The notes: a model not told the origin generated them from the sequence alone. A DNA stretch of 64,000 nt from Enterococcus quebecensis (GCF_001730365.1 NZ_MIKB01000014.1:62001-126000); one strand, 5' to 3'; shown: positions 45,588-55,043, numbered from the stretch's first letter. Program-made: numbers and translations.

Positions 45588-46529
45588 TTATTGCGGTTGT
45601 TGTGACTGTTGCGATTGCCCCGTTTGCGACTGTTGTGCGTACGCTAAAGTCATATTGATATTTCTTGGCCCAATTCCAGTATTGTTCGGATTGAATTCCG
45701 CTTTTTGACCGTCTAATTTGAATTCCATATATTCTGACGCACCTAAACTAATGACTACTTGTGTTGTTCCTGCTGGAATCTCAACAGACTTTGGTTGACC
45801 TGGCTGAATAGTTTCTTGGAAGAAATAGCCATTGTCATTATTAGCCGCTGTTGCGATATAAATACCAACCCAACACGGACCTGTTACAGCACTAAATTCA
45901 AATTTGGCTGGATTTGCTACATTGATTGCACTCATGTTCACAGTCACACCAGATTCATTTTCAAATTTAACTTCTGTTGGAGCTTTAGGCTCCGATGTGG
46001 AGCTAGTCGAAGACTCTGTACTACTTGAAACAGGTGCTTGGCTTGATTCAGAACTTGATTCAGAAGAAGACTCTCTGATTATTTCTGATGCAGGTGGTTG
46101 AATCATCGGACTTGACTGACGATCTTGCCACGTAATATAAAAAACAACGACAGCAATCGCTAACCCAATTAAAGAAAAAACAATCGCAGGTAAACTACTC
46201 ATAAAGCGTTTAGTTTGACTGTCTTCGTCATACATTTGCGTCCGTGATTCATCTAGCGTTTCATATTGAATAGCTGTTTCTATGTCTTCTGGTTCATCTA
46301 TTCCATCATAAATTTCTACTAATTCATTGCCGTCTAACCCTACTGCACTTGCGTATTGTCGAATAAATGCACGTACATAAAAGGTTCCTGGCATAGAATC
46401 AAAATCATTTTCTTCAATTGCTATCAAATAACGTTTTTGTGTTTTAGTAATTTGCTGCAGTTCGTCTAATGACATATTCTGCTGCAGTCGTGCATCTCTT
46501 AATTTTTTTCCTATATTCACGCTGGCCAC
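45588..46529 (-). CDS. rodZ: RodZ-like protein (Xre-type HTH, DUF4115)
   Basis: Cell-shape protein family linking the cytosolic machinery to the elongation complex. 313 residues: N-terminal HTH (IGKKLRDARLQQNMSLDELQQITKTQ, residues ~6-70), acidic linker, a membrane helix (~111-133), a Ser/Thr/Pro-rich stretch (~145-185), then a DUF4115 beta domain (VTVNMSAINVANPAKFEF ... EMETKLDGQ-like end). The C-terminus is Gln-rich (QSQTGQSQQSQQPQ). The start is GTG; no better ATG is near. Same place as ymfM in B. subtilis, before pgsA. Confidence 0.9.
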   Translation of the reverse strand: MASVNIGKKLRDARLQQNMSLDELQQITKTQKRYLIAIEENDFDSMPGTFYVRAFIRQYASAVGLDGNELVEIYDGIDEPEDIETAIQYETLDESRTQMYDEDSQTKRFMSSLPAIVFSLIGLAIAVVVFYITWQDRQSSPMIQPPASEIIRESSSESSSESSQAPVSSSTESSTSSTSEPKAPTEVKFENESGVTVNMSAINVANPAKFEFSAVTGPCWVGIYIATAANNDNGYFFQETIQPGQPKSVEIPAGTTQVVISLGASEYMEFKLDGQKAEFNPNNTGIGPRNINMTLAYAQQSQTGQSQQSQQPQ

Positions 46530-46878
46530 TCGTCCATCTTCTCCAGTCTCTCTATTTTATCAATTTTACCCGATTATATCAGGCGACAATTCCGATCATA
46601 CATACTACCACTTTATGTAAAAATGTTAAGTAACAATACTCCATTTTCTTGAAATAAATCAATTGAAACCTCAGATAATTTTTTTATCTAACTTATCTAA
46701 GGATACCATAAAAAAATACTGCTGAGGGTACTATTTGCGAAAGTTTTTGACTAAATATCGGACTTTTTTTGATTTTAGCAATAGTATCTGGAGCAAGCCT
46801 TCTCAATGATTACTGAAACGGAAACAGCAATCTCTTCAAACACTTACTCTCACATACTAACTTAGCCGCTTCAAAAAA
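46530..46878. other. Gap between ymfH and rodZ with promoter and inverted repeat
   Basis: Contains an extended -10 for rodZ (TGaTATAAT, hexamer at 46573-46578, minus strand). An inverted repeat TACTATTTGC (46729-46738) / GCAATAGTA (46778-46786) encloses an AT-rich loop. No supported ORF. Confidence 0.55.
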
Positions 46879-48171
46879 TTATTTTTTTGGGTACATATAA
46901 AAGCGACTTAATCCTTCTTTATTGATAAATGTTTTTGCCAAGTCTTTCACGTCAGCTAATTGAACACTTTCAATTACTTCTGGCGTATCAAATAAAGTCG
47001 TTTCCCCATAAAGGGATTGTGAAAACTGATTCGCGATATATTCCAGTGAATTTAAAGATTGGAAGTATTTACCAATCATTTTTTTCTTCAAGAGTGATAA
47101 GTTTTCTTCTGTTATCTCCAAGCTCTGATCAACCGTTAGAAGAATCTCCTCGATACGCTCTGCTAATTGTTCAGGATGGTCACTATCTCCACCGAAATCG
47201 GCAAAGTGAAAGCTCCGATCCAAGCTGAATTCATAACCAAAACTGTCGTCAAGTAGACCTTCATTGTATAAACTCAAATAGTTTTGTGATGTATTGCCAA
47301 ATAGCAATTGCAACAACAGATTGGCTGTCAGTTTGTATTTAAGCAATTCTTTACCATCTGTCGGCACTTCATCTAACCCTTTTAAGCCAACAATAACCTT
47401 TGAACGGCTGATTGCCATGGAAAGAGAACTTTCCTTAATGATATCTGAAGCTGTTTCTTTGGGAAAATGGCGTTTAATTGGTTCTGCTTTAGCAAATTTT
47501 TTGGCAGATTGATTGTTGCGGATAAAATCCATCATTTCTTCTGGCTCCATCTTTCCAACAACAAACAATGTCATATTACTTGGGTGATAGAATGTGTTGT
47601 AACACGTATATAAATCTTCTGCAGTAATTTCTGCTATACTCTCCACAGTCCCCGCAATATCAATGTGCAATGGATGTTTCGGGTAAAGATTCCCTAGTGT
47701 TCCAAAAAATAATCGCCAATTAGAATCGTCTAAATACATTTGGATTTCTTGTCCGATAATTCCTTTTTCTTTGTCCACGGTTTCTTTTGTGAAGTAAGGA
47801 TCTTGAACAAAGTCTAACAATGTTTCAAGATTTTTCTCTACATGATCTGTTGTTGAAAATAGGTAACTGGTTTTTGTAAAGCTTGTAAAGGCATTGGCAG
47901 AAGCACCTTGTTGCCCAAACTGTTGGAAAATATCTCCATCTTCTTTCTCAAACATTTTATGTTCCAGAAAATGAGCAATTCCATCTGGTACTTTCACAAA
48001 GTCTTTTTCACCAATTGGAACAAACTCGTTATCGATTGAACCATAATTTGTCGTAAACAATCCGTATGTTTTGTTATACTCTTTTTTCGGCAACAAATAA
48101 ACCGTTAATCCATTTTCTAGGACTTCTGTATAGAGAACTTCGTTGATTTGTGGGTATTCTTTTTTATTCAT
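46879..48171 (-). CDS. ymfH: M16 family zinc peptidase (YmfH-like)
   Basis: 430 residues, two-lobed M16 (insulinase/pitrilysin) fold. The inverted zinc motif HFLEH is at residues 67-71 (GIAHFLEHKMFEKE), with a candidate third ligand Glu in DKEKGIIGQEIQMYLDD. So this is the catalytic partner of the pair. Its start overlaps the upstream ymfF stop by 8 nt, which fits a heterodimer. In E. faecalis, the homologous region is involved in Eep-type and pheromone-independent processing only by speculation; substrate unknown. Confidence 0.92.
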   Translation of the reverse strand: MNKKEYPQINEVLYTEVLENGLTVYLLPKKEYNKTYGLFTTNYGSIDNEFVPIGEKDFVKVPDGIAHFLEHKMFEKEDGDIFQQFGQQGASANAFTSFTKTSYLFSTTDHVEKNLETLLDFVQDPYFTKETVDKEKGIIGQEIQMYLDDSNWRLFFGTLGNLYPKHPLHIDIAGTVESIAEITAEDLYTCYNTFYHPSNMTLFVVGKMEPEEMMDFIRNNQSAKKFAKAEPIKRHFPKETASDIIKESSLSMAISRSKVIVGLKGLDEVPTDGKELLKYKLTANLLLQLLFGNTSQNYLSLYNEGLLDDSFGYEFSLDRSFHFADFGGDSDHPEQLAERIEEILLTVDQSLEITEENLSLLKKKMIGKYFQSLNSLEYIANQFSQSLYGETTLFDTPEVIESVQLADVKDLAKTFINKEGLSRFYMYPKK

Positions 48172-49432
48172 CGACTTTTTCTCCTTCCAAAAAGAAAATG
48201 GCTTGCAATTGGATCAATTTAGCAACTCGTTGAACATCAGCTAATGTGACAGCTTCCATTCGACGAATCCACTCGTCATCTTTTAAGCGAAGGTGAGGAA
48301 TTAAATCATTCAAATACTCATTTTCCAAAACAGCCCCTGCATTGTCTAAAGACAGCAAGTATTGATTTTTCAACATTGCTTTGGTTTGTTGGATTTCTAA
48401 GTCCGTCACCTTGCCTTGACGGATATTTTCTAATTGGGCTGAAATCAAATGCAGTACTTTATTCCGATTCTTGCCATCAATTCCAGTTTGAACACTTAAT
48501 AATCCACGGAATGTATCAATACTGCTAGATGCATAATAAGCTAAGTTCTCTTTTTCACGGACATTCATAAATAATTTAGAATGAGGAAATCCACCAAATA
48601 CACCGTTGAAAATTTGCAACGCAAAATAGTTTTCGTCCCCGTAGTAAACATCCGTATGGTAGCCCAGATTCAATTTCGACTGTGCTAATTTTTCTTGTTC
48701 AGAACGTTCTTCAATTACATTTCTAGACGGTTGTGTGTAAAAAATATCAGCGATTCCTGATGCTCGATCTTCAAATGGCAATTTGCTAAATAGTGAGGTC
48801 ACAATTGCTTCATCCACATCACCAAGAACAAAAATATCTATTTGATCTTCTCGAATCATTTGTTGATGATAGGAAGCAACGCTTTCGGTCGTTTCCTTTT
48901 CTAAGTCTGCAATAGTCCCAAAACTTGGAATTCTTTGGTCTTCAGAGCGTCCAAAATATAGACTTTGTAAAGCCAACGAAGAATAGACTTGCTTATCTTC
49001 TGAGATGCTTTCGTAATAGGCATTCAGATTTTCTTTTTCACGTTGGAACGTTTCCTCTTCAAATTTCCCATCAATGATGTTTGGAAAGAATAAAATTTCT
49101 TTTACAAAATCTACAGCCTCAGCCAAGACATGACCGCTTTCCAAATACTTATCATTAACTAAATTCAATGAAAGATTCAGCAAATGTAAATTGCCTTTTT
49201 TATTCACATTAATTCCAAAACTGGCACCATATAATTCTGCTAATTTTTCACTGAGCTTTACTTGATCTGGGTAATTCAAACTATTCGTTTCCAATAAACT
49301 AGATAAAAGTGTCCGCTTCGTTATCGTTTCTCTATTCAAACGCGTATTAAAACGAACCAAAATACGCACCGTTTTATATTTTTCTGTTGGAACAACATGT
49401 AAGTTGACTCCTCGTGCTAATTCAATCGGCAT
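48164..49432 (-). CDS. ymfF: M16 family peptidase-like protein (YmfF-like), non-catalytic partner
   Basis: 422 residues with the same fold as ymfH but no HxxEH in the N-lobe, where the region reads RFNTRLNRETITKRTLLSSLLETNS. It retains FGGFPHSKLFMNVREKENLAYYASSS, typical of the M16 C-lobe. This catalytic/non-catalytic pairing is known for two-chain M16 enzymes. ATG 49432 has GAGGAG; the 19 upstream codons lack support. Confidence 0.9.
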   Translation of the reverse strand: MPIELARGVNLHVVPTEKYKTVRILVRFNTRLNRETITKRTLLSSLLETNSLNYPDQVKLSEKLAELYGASFGINVNKKGNLHLLNLSLNLVNDKYLESGHVLAEAVDFVKEILFFPNIIDGKFEEETFQREKENLNAYYESISEDKQVYSSLALQSLYFGRSEDQRIPSFGTIADLEKETTESVASYHQQMIREDQIDIFVLGDVDEAIVTSLFSKLPFEDRASGIADIFYTQPSRNVIEERSEQEKLAQSKLNLGYHTDVYYGDENYFALQIFNGVFGGFPHSKLFMNVREKENLAYYASSSIDTFRGLLSVQTGIDGKNRNKVLHLISAQLENIRQGKVTDLEIQQTKAMLKNQYLLSLDNAGAVLENEYLNDLIPHLRLKDDEWIRRMEAVTLADVQRVAKLIQLQAIFFLEGEKVDE

Positions 49433-49637
49433 CTTGTCAGCTCCTCTTTGTTTTTTATCATAATAAAGCCCAGTCTGAAATACAATCATCTGGCTGTTTT
49501 TAAATGTTTTTTTAAGATTTTCTGCATCTATTTAATTATAGCACAGCTCAGCAGTCTTTCCTTTATGTAAGAGTCTTTCATTTCATTTTTTTTAATTTTT
49601 TATGTATACTGAAATCTGAGAAAGGATGGGTAAACTT

Positions 49638-50087
49638 ATGATTAAAGAATTTAAAGAATTTATTATGCGTGGAAGTGTACTGGATTTGGCTGTTGGGGTC
49701 GTTATCGGTTCTGCTTTTACTGCGATTGTTACACAGATCGTTAATGGCTTGATTACACCTTTGGTAAGTCTTGTATTTGTCTTAACTACTGGTGAAAAAA
49801 GTGCAAACGACGCATTAGGCGCCTTAGTTTTCACAGTAAAAGGTGTGGCATTTAACATTGGTGATGTGATCAGTGCTATTATTACATTTTTAATTACCGC
49901 CTTTGTTTTATTCTTAATCGTCAAAGCTGTTAATAAGATGAAGAAGACTCCAAAAGATGAAGAAGTAGAAACAATCGAAGAAGCACTTCTTACAACTGAT
50001 GATTATCTAGAGCAAATCCGTGATTTATTAGCGGCGCAAAATGCTGAAAAAACATCTGTTACAACAAAAGATTCTATCGAAAAATAA
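49638..50087 (+). CDS. mscL: Large-conductance mechanosensitive channel MscL
   Basis: A pentameric emergency valve for hypo-osmotic shock. 149 residues: MIKEFKEFIMRGSVLDLAVGVVIGSAFTAIV gives the N-terminal amphipathic helix and gate helix TM1 (residues ~15-45). An extracellular loop and TM2 (~75-98, DVISAIITFLITAFVLFLIV) follow, then a charged C-terminal bundle. An ATG 12 nt earlier would add MGKL, but the family start is MIKEF. TATACT at 49605-49610 is a likely -10. Monocistronic, with a strong terminator. Confidence 0.95.
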   Translation: MIKEFKEFIMRGSVLDLAVGVVIGSAFTAIVTQIVNGLITPLVSLVFVLTTGEKSANDALGALVFTVKGVAFNIGDVISAIITFLITAFVLFLIVKAVNKMKKTPKDEEVETIEEALLTTDDYLEQIRDLLAAQNAEKTSVTTKDSIEK

Positions 50088-50090
50088 ATA

Positions 50091-50134
50091 AAAAAGTTGG
50101 CAGACACATGTTATATGTGCTTGCCAACTTTTTT
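50091..50134. terminator. Bidirectional terminator of mscL and the GNAT gene
   Basis: AAAAAGTTGGCA with TGCCAACTTTTTT plus an inner CACAT/ATGTG stem. It overlaps the stop of the leftward GNAT gene. Confidence 0.9.
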
Positions 50135-50561
50135 ATTTTCTCATCTGAATATGAGGAATACCATCTTCTAAATACATATCAGAACTCTCTTTAAAACCAA
50201 AAGATCCGTAAAAATCGGTAAGGTGTGCTTGAGCGCCAATAATGATTGGTCGATTTGGATATTTTCCCTCGATTACTTTTAGTGTTTCTTCTAGAAGTTT
50301 ATTGCCTAATTTCTTCCCACGATAACTTGGATTTATTATGACTCTGCCAAAAGAAACTGTTGCTCCTTTATCAATAATCCGAGTATAACCGACAATATCA
50401 GCCTCTTCTTTAAGCCAAGTATGCCAAGCTTTTTCATCGCTATCATCAACTTCTTGATATGGACAATTTTGCTCCACTACAAATACAGCAATCCTAAGTT
50501 TAACGATTTCAAAAAATTCTTTGGTCGTCAATTCCGAAAATTTCTTTACATAATACTCCAT
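50133..50561 (-). CDS. GNAT acetyltransferase, ElaA family
   Basis: 142 residues. The ElaA pattern is visible: LTTKEFFEIVKLRIAVFVVEQNCPYQEVDDSDEKAWH at the N-terminus, and the acetyl-CoA loop FGRVIINPSYRGKKLGNKLLEE (R-x-x-G-x-G/K type). Substrate unknown. The frame opens at 50606 inside the preceding gene, but GAGAGG sits best for ATG 50561 (10-nt gap). It follows the TauE gene on the same strand with a 22-bp gap. Confidence 0.85.
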   Translation of the reverse strand: MEYYVKKFSELTTKEFFEIVKLRIAVFVVEQNCPYQEVDDSDEKAWHTWLKEEADIVGYTRIIDKGATVSFGRVIINPSYRGKKLGNKLLEETLKVIEGKYPNRPIIIGAQAHLTDFYGSFGFKESSDMYLEDGIPHIQMRK

Positions 50562-50583
50562 TTTATTCATTCCTCTCAACGAT

Positions 50584-51369
50584 TCATATAAATAACCGCA
50601 GACCATTCCATAAATTAAGTAATAACACTAGAAGAATCACAAGCTGATAAACTTGTACCACTCGTTCGGAGGAAATTTTACCACTAATTAATGCCCCCAT
50701 AAAACCGCCAACAATCGCCGCTGGAATTACATAAAATAAAATCGATAAATCAAACCGATCAAAGCCAGTTATATTAGCAATCGTAAATAATTTCGCTGCC
50801 TGTGAGAAAAAAATCGTAATGATCGAATAGACTGTAGCTTCCTTGATGTGAATACCAAAACACAACATTAACAAAGCGACATTGATTGGTCCACCACCAA
50901 TCCCCAGTAACGTGGAAATAAATCCTAAAAACAAACCAACGGTCACGTACCAAATTGGGTGGGACAAATCAAATGAACGCTCATTTCCAATTTTTGTATA
51001 GAAAAAAGCAAATAAGAGAGTTACGATAGTTAAAATAATTTGAATGAGCTGAACATATTTTTCCTCAGAGAAGAGCTGCAGCAATAGCTCAAAAATTATA
51101 TTCCCAAAAATCCCGCCTATCACTGAACCTAAGGATACAAATACAGCAATCGGAATTTTTAGTTTCAATCCATTCTTCATCTGCCTTAAAGTAGAAACAA
51201 TGGACATCGTAAAAACAGCCACGCTAGAATAAAACGAAATAGCCGCCAGAGAATGAAAATGCAGTGTATCCAATACAGGTTTTATGATTACTCCGCCGCC
51301 CATACCAGAAATTGCTCCAACTGTATTGGCTAAGATAATAACAATGAAATAGACTACACCGATATACAT
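50584..51369 (-). CDS. TauE/SafE family membrane permease
   Basis: 261 residues, about eight membrane segments, with the two-fold repeat of the family (GAISGMGGGVIIKPVLDTL near residue 20 and STLLGIGGGPINVALLMLCFG near 155). Members export sulfite, sulfoacetate or other organosulfur anions; substrate here is unknown. It lies between treR and the GNAT gene, 36 bp from treR on the same strand, so it may be transcribed with treR. No link to trehalose is apparent. Confidence 0.88.
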   Translation of the reverse strand: MYIGVVYFIVIILANTVGAISGMGGGVIIKPVLDTLHFHSLAAISFYSSVAVFTMSIVSTLRQMKNGLKLKIPIAVFVSLGSVIGGIFGNIIFELLLQLFSEEKYVQLIQIILTIVTLLFAFFYTKIGNERSFDLSHPIWYVTVGLFLGFISTLLGIGGGPINVALLMLCFGIHIKEATVYSIITIFFSQAAKLFTIANITGFDRFDLSILFYVIPAAIVGGFMGALISGKISSERVVQVYQLVILLVLLLNLWNGLRLFI

Positions 51370-51405
51370 AATTTTTTCATCTCCTTGAAATAACCACTCT
51401 TTTTC

Positions 51406-52119
51406 TTACGCTTTTCTTCGTCTAGCAAAGTCAACAAACTTGAATTTGTCCAATCGATGTCTAGATTCTGTATATTCAAAACAACGAGTATCTTCCAAAC
51501 ATACTACACTGCGTACAACTACCACATGTGTATCTTCTTGAATGGTCATCAGACGTTGATCTTCTTCTGTCACGGCTTCAACTGTAATTTCTTTTTGAGC
51601 ATAGCTGATAGCTAATCCTAGATCATTTTCAAAATAATCATAGATAGAATCTGCTGCTCGCTCTACTGGCAACTCCTGTATGATTTCTTTTAATAAATAA
51701 TCAATATCTACAATAACTACTTCTCCATTGATTTCTCTTTGACGAACTAAACGCCACACCGCAGCATCTTTTTTCCAACCAGTCAATCGCGCTAATGTCT
51801 CACTGACTTTTTCTTCCTCTAGCTCGACTACTTTCGTCAAACTATGTATTTGTTGTGCTTCTTGTAACTCTTTATAACTGATCACACCTGAAATCGGTAA
51901 ATCAAATTTTCTGACATTTAAGACAATTGATCCTTTGCCTTGTTTCTTTTGAATATATCCTGCGTTGATCAGTAAATTTAAAGCTTTACGAATTGTTTCC
52001 CTTGAAACTGAATATTGTTCAACCAATTGATTTTCGCTTGGCAGCAACGTTCCTGGCTGATATTCCCCTTCTAAAATTGATTTTTCAAGTTCTAAAAATA
52101 TATCATGAAATTTATTCAT
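51406..52119 (-). CDS. treR: GntR/HutC-type transcriptional regulator, TreR-like
   Basis: 237 residues: winged HTH (residues ~8-70, GTLLPSENQLVEQYSVSRETIRKAL) and a C-terminal UTRA ligand domain. It resembles TreR, the trehalose-6-phosphate responsive repressor. It diverges from the GH65 phosphorylase and pgmB genes. The shared intergenic region holds two sites close to TTGTATATACAA, the operator known for B. subtilis TreR, which supports both the name and the target. The effector is inferred. Confidence 0.85.
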   Translation of the reverse strand: MNKFHDIFLELEKSILEGEYQPGTLLPSENQLVEQYSVSRETIRKALNLLINAGYIQKKQGKGSIVLNVRKFDLPISGVISYKELQEAQQIHSLTKVVELEEEKVSETLARLTGWKKDAAVWRLVRQREINGEVVIVDIDYLLKEIIQELPVERAADSIYDYFENDLGLAISYAQKEITVEAVTEEDQRLMTIQEDTHVVVVRSVVCLEDTRCFEYTESRHRLDKFKFVDFARRRKA

Positions 52120-52234
52120 GTCAACCCCTCCACCCTATGATACTCAAAGAAAATGATAGCACACTCTCCTTTAAAAAAATAGCGTTCTCCTCAAGTAAAA
52201 CATCTATCACCCACATTCCTTTTCTACGATTACA

Positions 52235-52248
52235 CTTGTATTTACAAG
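52235..52248. promoter_or_regulatory. TreR-like operator 1, over the -35 box
   Basis: CTTGTATTTACAAG: near-perfect palindrome related to TTGTATATACAA. Covers the -35 TTGTAT (52236-52241) of the GH65 operon. Confidence 0.7.
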
Positions 52249-52264
52249 CAATCCATACTATAAT
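52236..52264 (+). promoter_or_regulatory. Promoter of the GH65-pgmB operon
   Basis: -35 TTGTAT (52236-52241), 17-bp spacer, -10 TATAAT (52259-52264). The weak -35 suits a regulated promoter. Confidence 0.7.
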
Positions 52265-52277
52265 GAAAACGAAAACA
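52264..52277. promoter_or_regulatory. CcpA-binding cre site
   Basis: TGAAAACGAAAACA matches the cre consensus TGWAANCGNTNWCA at 13 of 14 positions. It overlaps the end of the -10 box and the transcript start, where CcpA represses. Confidence 0.7.
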
Positions 52278-52282
52278 CGAAC

Positions 52283-52294
52283 ATGTCTATACAA
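52283..52294. promoter_or_regulatory. TreR-like operator 2, downstream of the promoter
   Basis: ATGTCTATACAA matches TTGTATATACAA at 10 of 12 positions. It lies about 36 bp beyond operator 1's end. Confidence 0.55.
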
Positions 52295-52325
52295 GTTAAA
52301 TAAATCTAAGTTAGGAGACCTGATA

Positions 52326-55043
52326 ATGAATTTTCTACTATTTACACTTACCCAAAATACATTACATATTCAAGAAAAAGAAGGAAAAAAAATACTTTCC
52401 GAACACGATTTGCCATTCTCTGATTTTGATTTCCCAAAAACTGCCGATTCTTTAACTGAACAGATCAAAAAACTATTTCCAACGGCAAAAGGAGCCATTT
52501 TTAACAAAATACCAACTAATTTTTATACTAAAAATGCTCTAGTAACATCATTAAACGTTAGTATAGATAGCTTAATCAAGTACTTTTCAGAAGGGTTGAA
52601 TCTTCCAATCATTACAAATTCTGAGCTAGAATCATCCGTAGATTTAATAACAGCATTTAAGGAAAAAGAAGAACAATTAACTTGGAATTTGGATTATTTT
52701 GGCTACACACCAGGAAAAGAAGAATATTCTGTCGAGTCATTATTAACGATTGGCAATGGCTTTATGGGTTTACGAGGTACGCTGCCTGAAATGACTCTGT
52801 CAAAAGATCATTATCCTGCCACTTACATCGCAGGACTCTACAATGAAGAAAAATCAGAAATTGCTGGTCAAATTGTAGAAAATGAAGACTTCGTCAATAC
52901 ACCGAATAATCAATATATTAGTATTCAAGTTGAAGGAACCGACGAATGGCTATCGCTAGAAAACGCCACTTTACACTACTTGCACAGAAACCTAGATTTA
53001 AAAACAGGTTTATTTACCTCACATATGATTATTGAGGATAAACATCAACACCAATTAAAGATAACTACCCATAAACTAGTGAACATGGCTAAGATGAATA
53101 ACTACAGTCTCAAATACTCAATCGAACCGGTTAATTTTTCTAAAAATATCACAATAAAGACTGTAACAGATGGTTCTGTCTATAATTTCAATGTCGAAAG
53201 ATACCGTAATTTAACAGCCAAACATTTCCATGTCACTCAGTTGCATGCAGAAAATAACCAGTCAACAATCCAAGTTCAAACCAATCAATCAAAGATAAAT
53301 GTGCGACAGACAGCCAACATAACAGGAGATTTTTTTGAGAATGATGCTGTAAATAATTTCATTAGTGAAAAAAGCATCCAACAAACCCTCTCTTTTTATG
53401 GGGAACAAAATAACACCTATACGATGGAAAAGCATGTACAAGTTAAAGCCTCTATTGCTAAGGCTAACTGGGAAACGCCTACACCTCTGGCTACTTCTTT
53501 TGAGAAAGAATTTACTGAAAGTAAAACTGCTTGGGAAGCGCTATGGAAAAAATCAGATATCCGACTAACTGGTGATCTAATGTCACAGAAATTACTACGT
53601 ATTCACACCTATCATTTACTTGTTTCAGCTTCTCCATTTAATAACAACGCATTAGATGTTTCTGTAACTGCTCGTGGACTACATGGTGAAGCTTATCGCG
53701 GACACATTTTTTGGGATGAAATCTTTATCTTGCCTTTTTACATTCTTCATTTCCCAGAAACAGCAAAACAGTTATTAATGTACCGATATAATCGTTTAGG
53801 TAAAGCAAAAGAGAATGCACGGGAAAGTAACTATGAAGGTGCAATGTATCCTTGGCAATCTGGCCTAGACGGTAGCGAGGATACGCAAAAACTTCACCTG
53901 AATCCTTTAAATGGCGAATGGGGTGAAGATCACAGTATCCTTCAGCGCCATGTGTCCTTAGCAATAGCTTACAATATCTGGATGTACTGGAATAACTCTA
54001 ACGATGAAGAATTCATCAAAAACTACGGTGCTGAAATGCTGTTAGAAATCGCCAATTTTTGGCGTAGTGCTGCAACTTTTGACGAAACAACGAATCGTTA
54101 TTACATCGATAAAGTCATGGGTCCTGATGAATTCCATGAAGGCTATCCCAACAGTACACAAAGTGGTTTAAAAAACAACGCCTACACCAACTTAATGGTG
54201 GTTTGGCTATTTGAAGAAATAGAACAGATCCTTTCACTATTAAATACGCAAGAACAAGTAGAATTATTTAATAAAACAGGAATCACCCAAGAAAATCTAA
54301 AAACAATGAAAGACATTCGTAAACGTTTAGCGATCGAAACAAATGAAGAAGGAATCATCGCCCAATATGAAGGCTATTTTGACTTAAAAGAAATCGATTG
54401 GGAACAAGCGAGAAAAAAATACGGTAACATTTACAGAATGGATCGTATTTTAAAAGCGGAAGGTCAGTCGCCTGATGATTATAAAGTGTCCAAACAAGCA
54501 GATACCTTGATGCTGTTTTATAATTTAAATAAAGAAAAAATTGATGAAATTTTAGAGGAGCTTGGTTATGAGCTACCTTCAGATTATTTAGAAAAAAATC
54601 TTTTATATTATCTCAACAGAACTTCACACGGTTCCACACTTTCAAGAATCGTTCATGCTCAATTGGCTGAAGAAGTAGCTTTTCATGATTTATCTTGGAC
54701 ACTATATCAAGAAGCTTTATATTCTGACTATCGAGATATTCAAGGAGGAACGACTGCTGAGGGAATCCACACTGGTGTAATGGCTGCAACGATTTACGTT
54801 ACCTTGACTACCTACGCCGGAATTGACATCAAAAAGAATCACCTGATAATTCAACCAAATTTACCGAACAATTGGAAGGACATGACATTTACTGTTGATC
54901 ACAAAGGGATCCATTACGAATTAACTGTCTCAAAAAATTATGTTCAAATTTGCCCTTCTCAAGAAACAACCGTGATCATCAAAAAACAGCCTTATCAGTT
55001 GACTGCAAATAAAATAACAACGATTAGAGGAGCGTACTCATGA
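52326..55043 (+). CDS. GH65 family disaccharide (probably trehalose-6-phosphate) phosphorylase
   Basis: Phosphorolyses a phosphodisaccharide or disaccharide to beta-glucose 1-phosphate plus a second sugar. 905 residues. GH65 begins near residue 117 (LTWNLDYFGYTPGKEEYSVE, then IGNGFMGLRGTLPE) and includes RGHIFWDEIFILPF, the general-acid Glu602 in VMGPDEFHEG, and the phosphate-binding loop HGSTLSRIVHAQLA. The first ~115 residues are an extension with no motif I know. The start ATG 52326 has AGGAG; a longer in-frame reading into treR is rejected. TreR control and pgmB coupling favour trehalose 6-phosphate, but maltose- or kojibiose-type specificities exist in the family. No PTS gene is in the window. 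Confidence 0.87.
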   Translation: MNFLLFTLTQNTLHIQEKEGKKILSEHDLPFSDFDFPKTADSLTEQIKKLFPTAKGAIFNKIPTNFYTKNALVTSLNVSIDSLIKYFSEGLNLPIITNSELESSVDLITAFKEKEEQLTWNLDYFGYTPGKEEYSVESLLTIGNGFMGLRGTLPEMTLSKDHYPATYIAGLYNEEKSEIAGQIVENEDFVNTPNNQYISIQVEGTDEWLSLENATLHYLHRNLDLKTGLFTSHMIIEDKHQHQLKITTHKLVNMAKMNNYSLKYSIEPVNFSKNITIKTVTDGSVYNFNVERYRNLTAKHFHVTQLHAENNQSTIQVQTNQSKINVRQTANITGDFFENDAVNNFISEKSIQQTLSFYGEQNNTYTMEKHVQVKASIAKANWETPTPLATSFEKEFTESKTAWEALWKKSDIRLTGDLMSQKLLRIHTYHLLVSASPFNNNALDVSVTARGLHGEAYRGHIFWDEIFILPFYILHFPETAKQLLMYRYNRLGKAKENARESNYEGAMYPWQSGLDGSEDTQKLHLNPLNGEWGEDHSILQRHVSLAIAYNIWMYWNNSNDEEFIKNYGAEMLLEIANFWRSAATFDETTNRYYIDKVMGPDEFHEGYPNSTQSGLKNNAYTNLMVVWLFEEIEQILSLLNTQEQVELFNKTGITQENLKTMKDIRKRLAIETNEEGIIAQYEGYFDLKEIDWEQARKKYGNIYRMDRILKAEGQSPDDYKVSKQADTLMLFYNLNKEKIDEILEELGYELPSDYLEKNLLYYLNRTSHGSTLSRIVHAQLAEEVAFHDLSWTLYQEALYSDYRDIQGGTTAEGIHTGVMAATIYVTLTTYAGIDIKKNHLIIQPNLPNNWKDMTFTVDHKGIHYELTVSKNYVQICPSQETTVIIKKQPYQLTANKITTIRGAYS

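Noticed and set aside
51993-52325. 111-codon in-frame upstream extension of the GH65 gene
   Set aside because: It runs antisense through the treR start and through the promoter and operators. ATG 52326 has a proper ribosome site.
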